Shown here one piece after another: positions 43,974 to 54,656 of a stretch of DNA of 64,000 nucleotides (position 1 is its first letter; the number at the start of each line of letters is the position of its first letter). This stretch comes from Peltaster fructicola. Its lineage: Eukaryota > Ascomycota > Dothideomycetes. The stretch is taken from assembly GCA_001592805.2 (NCBI GenBank), contig CP051142.1:1426001-1490000 (forward strand). The letters are read 5' to 3'. Under the pieces are notes generated by a model. The model saw only the letters and a list, made by a program, of their open reading frames with translations. It made no database searches and had not been told where the DNA came from. The position numbers and the translations under genes are program-made.

Positions 43974-44334
43974 GCCGTGAGGATGCGCTACCGCTCTGTT
44001 TGCATCTCCTTACGTGTGAAGTTGTGCTGATTGCACTGTGGTGGGAGTAGGACAGGCAGGTGCCGCAACGTAAGCAGAGTTGTAATTGGCGAAGTATACT
44101 TTGCGCTTAGGAAAGGTATGGTGAAGAGGTGCCGGAAGTGATAAGATCGCTCGGATGCTCGCTGGAGTGTCTTGCTCTGGGAGAAGAGTGGTGGTCAGGC
44201 TACAGATAGAGTCGATGTGGACAGGCAGTGCAAGCGTACAAGCGTGACTTCATGTCGGTAGAATGACGGACATGCCGATTGGCTCTTTCCGCCAAGTTTC
44301 AGGCAAACTATTCTGAAAACGTACTTGAATATTC
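43974..44334. promoter_or_regulatory. Divergent promoter region, RING-H2 / Rrn11-like
   Basis: These 361 bp lie between two outward-facing starts. No specific element is recognised beyond this position. Confidence 0.4.
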
Positions 44335-45423
44335 ATGATAACTTCTTCTTCCTCTTCGGTGATGTTTGCGCCTGTCTATCGGCCTCCACGAAGCCAGCAG
44401 TCATATCTGACGCGGCATCACGAGCAAGCTCAGAAGAAACGGAGACCGAGTCTCGACGAGGGAGAGGATTCAGATTTGCCGGACAGTCCTGATATCTCGA
44501 CGCCTCCATTCAAACCAATCGCTCCTGATGACCCATATTTGACTGCTGGGTACTCTCGTGAGAAGACCTTGCCACCGTTTCCTTTCCCACACGCTCCTGT
44601 AGAGTCCGAGAGGCCGGTGCAAGTGTCTCTAGACGAAGAGCTATTCTGCCTCAAGCCTACAGTGCACAAACTTGACACTCAAGCAGGAGATGCATATCTG
44701 ACCAAGCGGCAACATCTTGACAATCTTACAGCACTTCTACATCGATCAGTTACCACATCCGATTGGAATCGTGCATCACGGATCATTGGCCTTCTGCTCA
44801 GGAGCGATTTCAATGGTGCAATCGACCTTAGACGTCACGGCAGGTGGGCTATAGCTGGTGAGATACTGATGCGTAGGGAGCAGTCTCTGGACGCAGACAA
44901 TCAAGCACAAAGTGTTGATCGCTCCAGTGGCTTTGAAGATACACGGAAATACTATGAAAGAATGATCCTTCAATATCCGCACACATCTAGGACGAGCAGT
45001 TCTTTCAGTGCAGCAACCATATATCCTTCTCTATTCAACGTATGGGTATATGAGGTACAACAGCGTTCGAAGGTGGGCAGGGAAGCTTGCCAACGCCGAC
45101 CATCGTCCTCATCATCCTTATCGTCGTGTGAAAGCACTGATGACAAGGATGATGTGAGCAAGATCCGCCTCAAAGAGCTTGAGGAAGCAGAACCGATTGC
45201 TACAAGACTAGACGACCTCCTCCTCAGCCCACCATATGACACTGATGTCAAGTTGCTGCATCTGCGTGCCATGATCGGATCATGGTTATCCGATCTGTAC
45301 ACTTCAGCGGCAGACAGTGTTCACAGTGCTGATTTGCAGCGGGATCACTACCGGCAAAGTAATCAACGAGAGAAGGACCGCGCTGAGGATTTGTTGGATC
45401 GAATCGCCCAACGCACCATCTGA
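44335..45423 (+). CDS. RNA polymerase I initiation factor Rrn11-like (core factor subunit)
   Basis: Single exon, 362 residues. The N-terminus is disordered (RSQQSYLTRHHEQAQKKRRP). The middle has the helical TPR-like motif of the Rrn11/TAF1B-partner family: LDNLTALLHRSVTTSDWNRA, then ASRIIGLLLRSDFNGAIDLR, and RHGRWAIAGEIL. Further helices are followed by an acidic Ser-rich insert. Rrn11 is part of the core factor with Rrn6 and Rrn7 that recruits Pol I to the rDNA promoter in the nucleolus. The name rests on the order of these motifs as I recall them from other filamentous fungi. The ATG at 44362 (MFAPVYRPPRS) is an alternative start. Confidence 0.66.
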   Translation: MITSSSSSVMFAPVYRPPRSQQSYLTRHHEQAQKKRRPSLDEGEDSDLPDSPDISTPPFKPIAPDDPYLTAGYSREKTLPPFPFPHAPVESERPVQVSLDEELFCLKPTVHKLDTQAGDAYLTKRQHLDNLTALLHRSVTTSDWNRASRIIGLLLRSDFNGAIDLRRHGRWAIAGEILMRREQSLDADNQAQSVDRSSGFEDTRKYYERMILQYPHTSRTSSSFSAATIYPSLFNVWVYEVQQRSKVGREACQRRPSSSSSLSSCESTDDKDDVSKIRLKELEEAEPIATRLDDLLLSPPYDTDVKLLHLRAMIGSWLSDLYTSAADSVHSADLQRDHYRQSNQREKDRAEDLLDRIAQRTI

Positions 45424-46152
45424 GCTCAGAGTTGCAGGAAACCATAGCTCAAGCAGCCAGGATAGTAGTGTCACCGAAGCATCGAAGACGGTATGTGCGA
45501 CGGGTCGCTTCATCGGCCGATAAGATGTACTGTGGCCAATATCAGATATGGTAGACTGGATCAAGCCTGCCCCATAGCGATTCGGTTGTGCGAAGCAGTT
45601 GGCTTGGCTGGTTGCTAAAAGTTATAACTGCCAATATCAGCGATGTCGCTGTTGTATCCTCAGGACACAACATGAGCATTCCGCAGATCGCATATCGCCG
45701 GCACAGCTTCGACTGCAAACAGCAACTCTCAACAAACAAGCACTGATATAAGCTTATCAACGACAAGCAATCCACATGGCGATCCAACACAGTGGTAACG
45801 CTTATCGCAACGGTCGATGGAATTCACACAGGGATGTCGATAAGCTATGCATGGCAGATCATCCTTTTACCGATGAGAGCGACGATCTCTTATCGGTCAT
45901 GCAGATCTCGTGGCCAACCATTGTGCGGAGTCTGGGGGACACCACAACCACGCACGAAGGATGTACAAGATACTGAAAGGTTCAATCGTCGAACAAGAAA
46001 TGTAAGAAAGCTTTGTCGTCGACAGCAGTCAGATACAGCTGACTATAACATTGAATTGTATGTACAAGAAGGTATCAGATCGCTGATTTTTTGGAGGCTA
46101 ATCGTATGCAAACGGCTCAACATCGTGAAGGCGTGATGGACTCTTGTCTGCG
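45424..46152. other. Intergenic between Rrn11-like gene and GH114 gene, nothing recognised
   Basis: These 729 bp lie between facing stops. It holds no supported gene and marks the left border of the putative exopolysaccharide cluster. Confidence 0.45.
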
Positions 46153-47429
46153 CTAGTCGGAGTCATCGCCAGAGTCACCATCATCGGACTCGTCAGTAGA
46201 GCTGCTGTAAGTTGAAGCACCATAAGTGGTAGACTTGGAGCCGTAGCTGCCGCTCTTGCCGCCAGACTCACTGCAAGGAGTAATGGCCGTCTGTCCATCA
46301 CAATACTGCACCCAGCCATCAAGGTTCATGTTCTTGACGACTGTGCTGAAGTCGTAGCTGTTTGTTGTCTTGCCCATATCGTTGCAGAATGAAATGTCGC
46401 TGCTGCTGACGGTGTTGGCGTCGTTGGTCTCATCACCCTTAGGGTATTCGATATGGAATACTGGCTTCTCGGCCTTGATGTAGGCATCGAGTTTGCCGCA
46501 CTCGTTGTACTGAGCACACTGCTCGTTGACCTGGAATGCGGTCTTTGAGATGACTTGTGGAATGATGGCTGCAGCGTTCTTGAGACCAGTAGAGATGTTG
46601 TATGTGGCAGCGGTATCTGAAAGGAAGTTCATGAAGTCGACTGCTTGATCTTGAGTCAATCCAAGACCGTTATCGTTACTCTGTGGCAGTGTCAGTGGAC
46701 AGTCGGCAGCGTGGCAAGGGATTAACATACGTAACCATCGACGTTGTCTGGGTCAATCGAGTCGCAGCCCATGTCGTGAGCGTACTTGATACGATTGGCC
46801 ATGATGTTGCGAACGTTAGGGCTCGATACGTTGAGCCACTTCTCCTTTGGCCAACCCTTGAGCACGAGACCCTGGTCAGCTGCGGTGAACTGAGAAGAGT
46901 CTGGTCGGCCTGGTTCGTAGGAGCCGGCACTGAAGTAGCAAATCACACGCTTGCCTTTGGAGTGAAGATAGTTGACAGTGTCCTTGGTGTTGGTGAACAT
47001 GTCGATGTCCCAAACGTCAACGTTTGGAGTGGGTTGGTCGGCATTGAAGTCTAGCTTCAGTGGTGTAAGAAGGGCGATCTGCCATGATGCGTTGAGTGGT
47101 GGCTGGTAGATACCGTTCACATATGGAGTGACGGGCGATGAAGAAATGTTACCCATGCCTGGAGTTGCAAGATTGGACGTTGAATGAATGGATGCGTTGC
47201 CCGAGGACGAGGAAGAAGATGATGATGATGAGGAAGATGAAGAATCCGACGAGCCTGCGTCGTTGTTGTTGTCGTTGTTACTGCTTTGGCGGTTTCTGGT
47301 CAAACCGACTCCAAGGCCAACAGCAAGAGCGATGATGACAATAGCAGCGACGACAGAAAGAATGATATAAAGAGAGCGGCGTCCACGGCGACGGGGTTGA
47401 CGTGAGGGGAGTTCTTCCTTTGTCGCCAT
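46153..47429 (-). CDS. Membrane-anchored GH114 endo-galactosaminidase, Ega3-like (two exons)
   Basis: Exon 1 is 46731-47429, the intron 46681-46730 (50 nt, GTATGT...CACAG), and exon 2 is 46153-46680, giving 408 residues. A short basic cytosolic start is followed by one membrane helix (YIILSVVAAIVIIALAVGLG), a Ser/Asn-rich stalk, then the GH114 (TM1410-like) barrel: WDIDMFTN, CYFSAGSYEPGRPDSSQF and GCDSIDPDNVDGY, where the aspartates are the expected catalytic and binding residues. A Ser/Gly-rich tail ends it. GH114 enzymes cut alpha-1,4-galactosamine linkages. In A. fumigatus Ega3 is likewise anchored and sits in the galactosaminogalactan cluster. The AGD3-, UGE3- and GTB3-like genes to the right make the same role likely here. 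The exact Ega3 orthology is inferred from context. Confidence 0.85.
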
Positions 47430-49211
47430 GATGCTGGAATATGTATGTTTTCTCGCCGGATCCGTGATGGCGTTTATGGCGATGTGATCGTGTCAGGTTA
47501 GAGCTTTAGATTAGCAGGATCACTGCCGGGTGTGCAAGTGCTCAACCGCGATTGGCGTAGTAGGAGCCCTATGAGTGAAGGCCAAGAGACTTGCCGTTAA
47601 AGCAGTCAATGCAAGCGAGGGCGGTAGGAGGGAGGAAGAGTGTGCGACCAGTGAGAGCGCCGCAATTTCGCAAAGCCGTAATGAGTCGTCGTCGTTTCAG
47701 CTGCACGAGTATGCCTCCGGGCGGATACACGCAGTGTCAAGGGGCTAGCCGGAAGAATGGCAGGAAGGAGTAACACGTGCCAGGTACTGGAGTTGAGGGA
47801 TCTGATGTGAACGGTGATAGACGATGGTGTAGATCTTGTGCAGGATCTCGAACTCCTTATGCTCGTCAGATCTTGAACTCCTTCTTTCGCCTTGCTGGGG
47901 ATAGAGTAGCGTCCGCTCCGAGTAAATTCGCGCAGTTACATGGCACTGCCCCAAGCACCTGTAACTGTCAACGTTTAATATTATGTAGTGGTACCGAGTG
48001 GCTCAGCACTGTAATGGTGACCACCCGTGAACCCTGTTTGCTACAGAGTGAGGACCATGTGAGGGCCAAGATGTCTGTGTCTCGCGAAGCGCGGTCTAGG
48101 CGCTGACCAGTTATTGCTGTACGTAACAGCTTGTATCGCCTGTCGAGGGAGTCTCTAGGGTATAGGAGGATTCGAACCGCTTGCAGCGAAGCATGTACAC
48201 GCTGACTGCAGAATGTAGGTAGGATTCAGCTCGGAATGTGTTCTGGTTGACCGTGCTGTGCCTCTCTGCAAAGTGCCAGCACGTGCAGAAACAGATGGAG
48301 GATTATGCCTTGGCCAGGTCTAGAGCGTGCAGACGGAAGCTGCCGTAGACCCACATCTTGAAATGTTTTAGGGTCGACCGTTCCTTGCACCCAGCAGAGA
48401 CGCCAATGCAGTCAGAGCCCTATTGGCACCAAAGGATCGCAGTGATTCCTTTCGCTTGAGCGTCCGCCGGTTGAGATCTACAGCCGATTCTACCATTTCT
48501 GATGATGCGAGCATCGTGTATACTGCAACGTTGCTCGACTTTCGTCTCGTCATCAACCACAATGATGCAACACGAGGTCTCTACCTGGGAATGTTGTCAG
48601 CGTCAAGTGAGGCCGCCGGCCGAAAGGCTTGCAGAGATTGCATCCGCAATTTCTCATCTGCCCGGCGTCTACACGAGCCCAGGACCCTTGGCGGTGTCCG
48701 TGTCAATCCAGAGGCTGCCTGATTGCAACAGTGCGTTGCCAAGGTTGTCTCGACGACCGGCGACCACGTTGGAGCAGGAACGAGAAGCGACACCTTACAA
48801 AGAACGCGAGGAATGTACTCCTGTCGAGAGTCAGTATACCGTCCCATCGTCACCGCGCCGCAATCCCACGCCAATCACTAAAAAGCATGTAAGACAATCT
48901 CTGAGCTGTCGATCGATGATGAGCTGCTCAGAGCTCCCAAGGCAGCGCCTAGCAGATCAGCGCTTACATGCCAGGTAGTGGTTGATGACAGTAGTGAAAC
49001 AAGCCTGTGAACAGTGAGGAACATGCATTCTTCATCTACAGTACGTATGTCGTCTCTTCATCCCTCTGCGCCATCTTGCGCTCCTGCGTCCTAGCAAGGT
49101 TTCAAAACGCCTGTGCGACGTGGTAGGTCATTTTGGCGATGTAACGCCTGCTTCTCCATTGTGTGACATCTTTCTCACCACGCCGCAGTCGTGCGTTGCT
49201 CAGGAATATAT
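47430..49211. other. 1.8-kb intergenic stretch within the cluster
   Basis: It contains the promoter of the GH114 gene at its left end and the 3' region of the AGD3-like gene at its right end. Open frames reach 158 codons (48502-48978, plus), with disordered composition and no motif. On the minus strand a GGTTCGAATCC box occurs near 48170 but is not part of a foldable tRNA. No gene is called. Confidence 0.45.
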
Positions 49212-51361
49212 CTAGGCGACCAGAGGCAAGGCCTTGTCCAGTGTGAATGTTACTGGCGAGCCACTGAGGGATGCCCAGATAGTCAACGGGTCTGATCCGA
49301 TCTGCTCATTGGTGGTTCCTGGTGCAGTCGTGCTGGCGCCGCTCGGAAAGGTGACAGGAACAGGCACAGAACAGGAGTTGCCATTGGCAGCGCCGACCGT
49401 GACGCTTGTGATGCTGCTGTTTGAGCTGTCATAGTTCCACTGCAGCGTAGGCTTACACTTGTCCAAAGCCATTCTGTTCAGAAACAGCACACCAAGGTCA
49501 TCATGCTTCAGTGTCAGCATCGGCCATGTGGTCAATCTGTTCATCTCTTGCACAATTGTCTCAACCCATACCATCAACAGTGACATCTTGCCGGTCTGGT
49601 CGCCTACAGTGAAGGTATCAGTGTCGATATATCTCATGTTTGCTTGGTGAAACATGTAAGGACTGTGATGCAGGTCAGTTGTGTTGGTAATGGATAGTAA
49701 ATCAACGACTTACTCTTGATGAAGGCCGAGAAGATGTCGTGAATTGACCTGAATAGCATTCACCAGCAGGTCGTTGAAGTTGCCTTTGCCTGCTGAAGTC
49801 TTGATCCATTCCTCTGTTGTGCAGTTGGCAAAGTCGCAGTTGTAATATATCGTAGTAGCCCACCGAGGAACTATTGTAATGCCGTCGTAACCATTGTTTG
49901 ACACATTGCTGATGTGTGGCCAGTACTCGTTGTGTGGACTCATCAGCACACGTGTGTTGTCACCAACGCAGGTAGTGATGCCGTTGTCGGCCCAGGCTCG
50001 AAGGGCATCTCCATTGTGAAGACCAGTGATAGCCGGTGGGATGAGACCATTCTTCGAGAAGCGTTGTGCCTGATCAATGCCCATCTGTTTCAGCCAGGCG
50101 ATGTTGAAAGCCAGCTCACGGTTGACATCTGAGTAGGTCGCGTTGTTCTGATCCTCATGAGCAAAGGTGTGGGAGACATGAGCGTACGAGTTGAGGTTTG
50201 TCGTGTTGAGAAACCACGAGCCAAGTGGATCGAGCATGGAGCAGTTCAACGACCAGGCGAAGTTGGCAGGACTATCAGGCCAATTGTTCACACCCGATCC
50301 AATAGGCTTTTGCCACTCAAGCGGTACTGCCTTCTGATCAGGATATTCGATACCAGTGTCTGGATTGCATTGATACGGGTCAGTGCCTTTATCCTGGATC
50401 TGAACAGCTGACTGGATGTTGCCATTGCCGTTGTGGCCAAGCTCGACGAAGTAATTCGAACCAGCTGGCATGCGAGAGTGTATACTGGTGACCCATGGAA
50501 TGTGTGCATCAAGGTCTGCGGGTCGAATGCGGAACTGAGCACCCTTAGGATAGTAGATATCCGTCACAAGACCTACATCGTCGATTTGAGTGCTGAAGTA
50601 GATTCTTCGACGACCAGCATACAGTCCTCGAGTAAGCCAATTGATATAGGCGTGCTGCAGAAAGTTGGATGTTGCAGACCAGTCTGTTGCCCAGCTCATG
50701 AACCATGCCATCTGCTGGCGATTGCCAAATGTGTTGATGACTGCAGCAGTAGAGCTGTTGGTGAATGTGCCCTTGCTCGATGCCTCGAAACGTGCAATCT
50801 CGATCGTGGTCTTGGGGTCGGTGATGGTTGCGGGATAGTGGTAAAGGCCAGAAGTGCTCATAGTAGCACCAGTCTTGATGTTGGCGGTGGGAAACTTGCT
50901 GTTGTCGCTGATGCTGACGAGCTGCTCCTCGCCGGGTGCACAACAGCCGACGCCCTGGGAGGACACTGTAGAGCCATATAGAGGGCCTGGATAGGCATCC
51001 AGACGGACCATGCGAGCGCCGTAGCGAGATTGGTAGTCATAGATCTGGTTGAATTGATCGTTTGTCAGCGCACTGTGCCAGACACCGCTATAGTTGTATG
51101 CGACCTCGCTAAGCAGCAGGAAGCCTCGAAGTTGCCGGTCGAGTTGTCAGAGGAGGTGAGCGGAGGTAGAGATATGCCTTCTTGGGGAACGATCTGCAGC
51201 TGATATGGGATGCCGTATGCATTGAAGCCGGAGGTGGCTGAATATGCGAGAGCTTGTGTGCGTGCGAACACAAGGATGGTACTGTTTGTCGAGATCGCAC
51301 ATGCAGGGTAAGCTGCAAGGGCCACCGCAAAGGCCAAAGTACAGAGGAGGGACGCTGCCAT
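49212..51361 (-). CDS. Secreted polysaccharide deacetylase, Agd3-like (CE18); frame slip near 51120
   Basis: A signal peptide starts at 51361 (MAASLLCTLAFAVALAAYPA). The intron is 49663-49713 (51 nt, GTAAGT...CACAG). With the frame slip accounted for, about 699 residues are coded. Motifs recognised from Agd3 are FSTQIDD before TDIYYPKGAQFRI, the glycine-rich ELGHNGNGNI, the metal-site segment HVSHTFAHEDQNN, CVGDNTRVLM with SPHNEYWP, and the C-terminal HQDPYMFHQANMRY that spans the splice junction. Near 51115-51125 the frame changes as if one G were missing before GFLLLSEVAYNYSGVW; both sides are clearly coding. Agd3 removes acetyl groups from GalNAc units of secreted galactosaminogalactan, making it cationic and adhesive. 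It is neighbour to GH114 and epimerase genes. Confidence 0.88.
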
Positions 51362-52534
51362 TGTAGATGAGGTTCGTTGATGACTCTGCTACACCTATGA
51401 CTGCTGATATCAAAATCGTTCGCTTGAGAAGGACGTTCCGCAGTATTTAGGAACAACCTGGTGTCTAGCCTGGCCGCTTCTTTCCTTCGTGATCGTACTA
51501 CACGACCTGCAAGCACGCCTCTTGAGCCTTCAGCCGGACCTTGAGCAGGATGCACGGTGTCTTGGGCGAAGCCTGGCCACATCTAGTCCTCGCTCCTGTG
51601 GCATCGTGGAACAACGTGCGAGCAAAATTACCTCACATTGTAGCAAGCTCATACAGGCTATCGCGCCAGGTGTGAAGACCTGGCATTGTGGCAACAGGAT
51701 GGCGGCGCCATGCTTGATGTGATCGAGGAACTGTGCCAAACAGGCTAAAGCAGGTGTCGTCGAACTCATCTTCGAACGGTTCTTGACACTAGGGTGTTGG
51801 TTCTCACCAGAACGACAAGGAGGGATGGGTGTGCTCTTGGCATATTGTTGTGTCGTATGGAATGATAGAACGTGATCGTTTGGCAAAATGGTATCAATCT
51901 GATAAGGCAATAGTCTAGGGAAGGAGCCATTGGGCGGCCCGCTGTGTGGTCAAAGCACTTCACAACAGCTTGTGAACCTCACAGACTTTCTTGACCTTAG
52001 CAAACACATCTTGTTGCGCTATTTCACGATATGATCAGCGCGACCCTATGATCTGAAACGTGCCTGAGGGCAAGCATTGAGTTCTCGCGAAGGATCATCA
52101 TGCATGATGACAGGTCAGAACTCAAGAAGCAAGCGTGCCACTACCACCCTTAAACCTCGAATACTATCCGACGTGACTCTGAGGTTACAATGGAGGTGGA
52201 ATGCTGCAACGACAGCATGTTGCGTGCACTACGGACAGACCGAACGTTTGGAGTCCAACAGCAACGTGCTTTTAACGCAGTATCGTGCACAACGTGCTCT
52301 CTATACAGCAACGTGCTTCATCACAGCACATTGTCTCATGAACACGTGCCCTTCCAACAAACAGGGCTACACAAAGTTCAATCTTGGTTGTCACGTGCGA
52401 ACAGGACTGAAAGGCTGTACACTGGTTCCTTGATTCAACTACAAACGCCATATGCGTGTCTAATGCTCCGTCAAATGCATGCTTTCGTTCGAACTCGTAA
52501 GATTTGCTTTGTTCAGCAGACCTGTCGAACGGAG
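51362..52534. promoter_or_regulatory. Upstream region of the AGD3-like gene with clustered ACGTG cores
   Basis: These 1.17 kb lie between the AGD3-like start and the 3' end of the small secreted protein gene. Between 52200 and 52400 the octamer AACGTGCT occurs three times (52263, 52291, 52310), with further CGTGC and CACGTG cores (about 52225, 52284, 52351, 52395). ACGTG cores are bound by bHLH and bZIP factors in fungi. Whether this array is active is unknown. Confidence 0.4.
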
Positions 52535-52902
52535 TTAGTACACTTTCCGGTGCTTAAGGTCTTCTTCTATGGCACTCACAGCTGGAACTGGCTCCGGGCA
52601 TCCACCAAGGCTCTTCTTGTAGCAAGCAAGCTGTGCAGCAGCTTGGCATTCGCAGAGCTGGTCGAGCGATCAGTCTCCTGCTTGCATATCCCAGATGATT
52701 GACTCACCGACTTGGCATTCAGCTCTGGGTGGCACTCTGCCGGTGGACAATCGCAAGGCTGCCTGAAGTCGGTAACGTGCTCGTGACCGATGTGATGGAC
52801 GTCGGGCAAACTAAGGCTGACGGTCTGTGGGAGGATAGAAGCAACATCGGCGAAGGCGGTCATCGCCAAGGCTGCAACAAGAGCAAGGATGGAGAACTGC
52901 AT
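52535..52902 (-). CDS. Small secreted Cys-rich protein (two exons, 105 residues)
   Basis: Exon 1 (52708-52902) opens with a signal peptide (MQFSILALVAALAMTAFADV) and ends PCDCPPAECHPELNAKS. A 50-nt intron follows (52658-52707, GTGAGT, branch-like CTGAT, CCAG). Exon 2 (52535-52657) continues LCECQAAAQLACYKKSLGGC and then PEPVPAVS. The seven or eight cysteines in a CxC...CPP...C / CxC...AA...CY...GGCP pattern look like a family of small secreted fungal proteins of unknown role. The unspliced frame would miss all distal cysteines, which supports the intron. It lies between the AGD3-like and UGE3-like genes and so inside the putative exopolysaccharide cluster. It could be a matrix protein, an effector or a bystander. 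Confidence 0.68.
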
Positions 52903-54656
52903 GATTCTGCTGGACAAGAGACTGGAGAAGAAGCTGGTCTGAGATTGTCGATTCTTGTTGATGACGGGCGGCTGAGATATATCTCGAGGAGCTGGTACTT
53001 CACTGCTGTCTGACATTTCGAATCTGACACGGCAGGATCTCCACCGTATATCCTCTTCGTCGACGTGGTCTGCTTTCGAGCCTATGCTTACAGTTGGCCG
53101 GCGATGCAGATCAGCACTCTCCTCGGTGGTACGCAAGCACTCGTGTGTGGTAGCACTCAGCAGAGACGTCCGGTGGAGAGTATCAGCAATCCCTGTTGCT
53201 TGGTGCAAGCTATTTTTCTCCAGATATGCAGTCGTCCCGACTGTGGAAAAAGCTTGGCCTGAACTTTACGGCTATAGTGCAAGATCCTGCGCGCGCCATT
53301 TTCGGCTGGGTCTGGCTACACAACAGGGGCTACCCTGTCTGACGCAGAACAGGCCAACGTGCATCTCCTCTGTCGCCGTGATGGCTGTAAGGCTTGAAGC
53401 TTGCCGCCAATATTGTGCAGATGCCTGCTGAAAAGCTTTTTTAGGCTCTGCTGACGAGAACACGGATGTGACAAGGCCAAGCACGAGCATCTGGCGTGAT
53501 TCACTCTCACCTCCGCAATGATCAACAGCAATTGCGTGTCGCCCAACTCGTTGCGTCTGGCATCTGGTCCCATGCACCGCGAGAGCTTCACATGTCTTAC
53601 GCCCGGAGCACCTCGATTTGCATTCCAACGCAATGGTTAGGCACGTGGGGCTTGAACCACAGGAACTCGGCGGAAAAGCAGACTTTACAATGCCATTCGA
53701 AAGCACAAACCGCGGGTCTTCGGCCGGTGCTCATCAAAGCACGTTCTCCGGTCTAGCTTTGCACAATTTACACACATGCATACAACCTTCGGGTGCATGT
53801 CCACATCGCAACGACGTATTGCACCATCTCTGTTGCCATCAGCAACATGATCCATGCTCCTTGTACGAGGCAGCATTAGCGGCAAGCAGTGCTGACAGCT
53901 CTCGGTTCATCATGGTTACAGTCTGAGGTTCCGTATGCATCTTACGAGCACGAAAATGCTTGTTGCAGCCCCCAGTGCAGCTAGGGAGTTGTACAAATAC
54001 TCTCTTGGCAGCTTATTCGGGAAAAGCGTAGGACCAATTACAGCCCCTGTGCGAACAACTCCCAAGCCTTACACTGCACAGACGGTGAGGCGTGCTCAAG
54101 GACGTTTTCTTCGGTTGCCTCTCGCTAAGTATCCACGGTTAGTGACCAACGGCACTTCCTTCTGCGCGCCGTTACGTTGTGGACATTCGCTCAGCTCTCC
54201 TATGGCAGGGCGTGGCTGACAAGCGGAGGCCTCGACGAACGGCCAGGCTAGGTGCTGGCTCATGCTCTCTACGTGTGAGCTACTGGTCTCGCTATTTCCT
54301 ACCTCAACCAGGATCGAGCAGGACATTGCACTGACCGTAGCTTTGACTACCTTCTTTAAACTTTGCCAGCGATCTGTTTGTCTGGTCGAGCGGATCCCAA
54401 TAGCACACTGTCCTACAACCATGCGTGTTCCTGGAAGGACCAAGAGAGTTAAATCTAGGCCGAGCGCTGCACTGATCCAACATGACTTGCAGTCCAGTAT
54501 ACCTCTATTCTTATATAAGACCTCCACTCCTCACCTCCAACTTCTCTTGACCAACAGTCAATCGTTTTCGTCTTTTCATTCAAGCGAACAGCATCATCTA
54601 GCGTTGCTCACTTGCCTTCAGAAGACACTCCTTCGCATTCACAAACATCATCACAC
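52903..54656. promoter_or_regulatory. 1.75-kb divergent region, small secreted protein / UGE3-like
   Basis: These are divergent starts with a long gap, as is common for regulated surface-polysaccharide genes. A TATATAAGA-like element (TCTTATATAAGACC, about 54508-54521) lies about 140 bp before the UGE3-like ATG and, if used, would set its transcript start. Open frames reach about 145 codons without protein character. No other element is recognised. Confidence 0.45.

Noticed and set aside
48155-48215. tRNA-like 3' part on the minus strand (GGTTCGAATCC box followed by TATACCC)
   Set aside because: The T-stem has only three of five pairs and no matching 5' acceptor strand or A box lies within 100 bp, so it does not fold as a tRNA.
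48502-48978. 158-codon plus-strand ORF between the GH114 and AGD3-like genes
   Set aside because: Composition is disordered without motif, an opposing ORF overlaps it, and no splice or start context supports it.
53635-53665. GGTTCAAGCCCCAC box on the minus strand resembling a T-arm
   Set aside because: The stem is shifted, the loop is too long, and there is no acceptor stem or A box.
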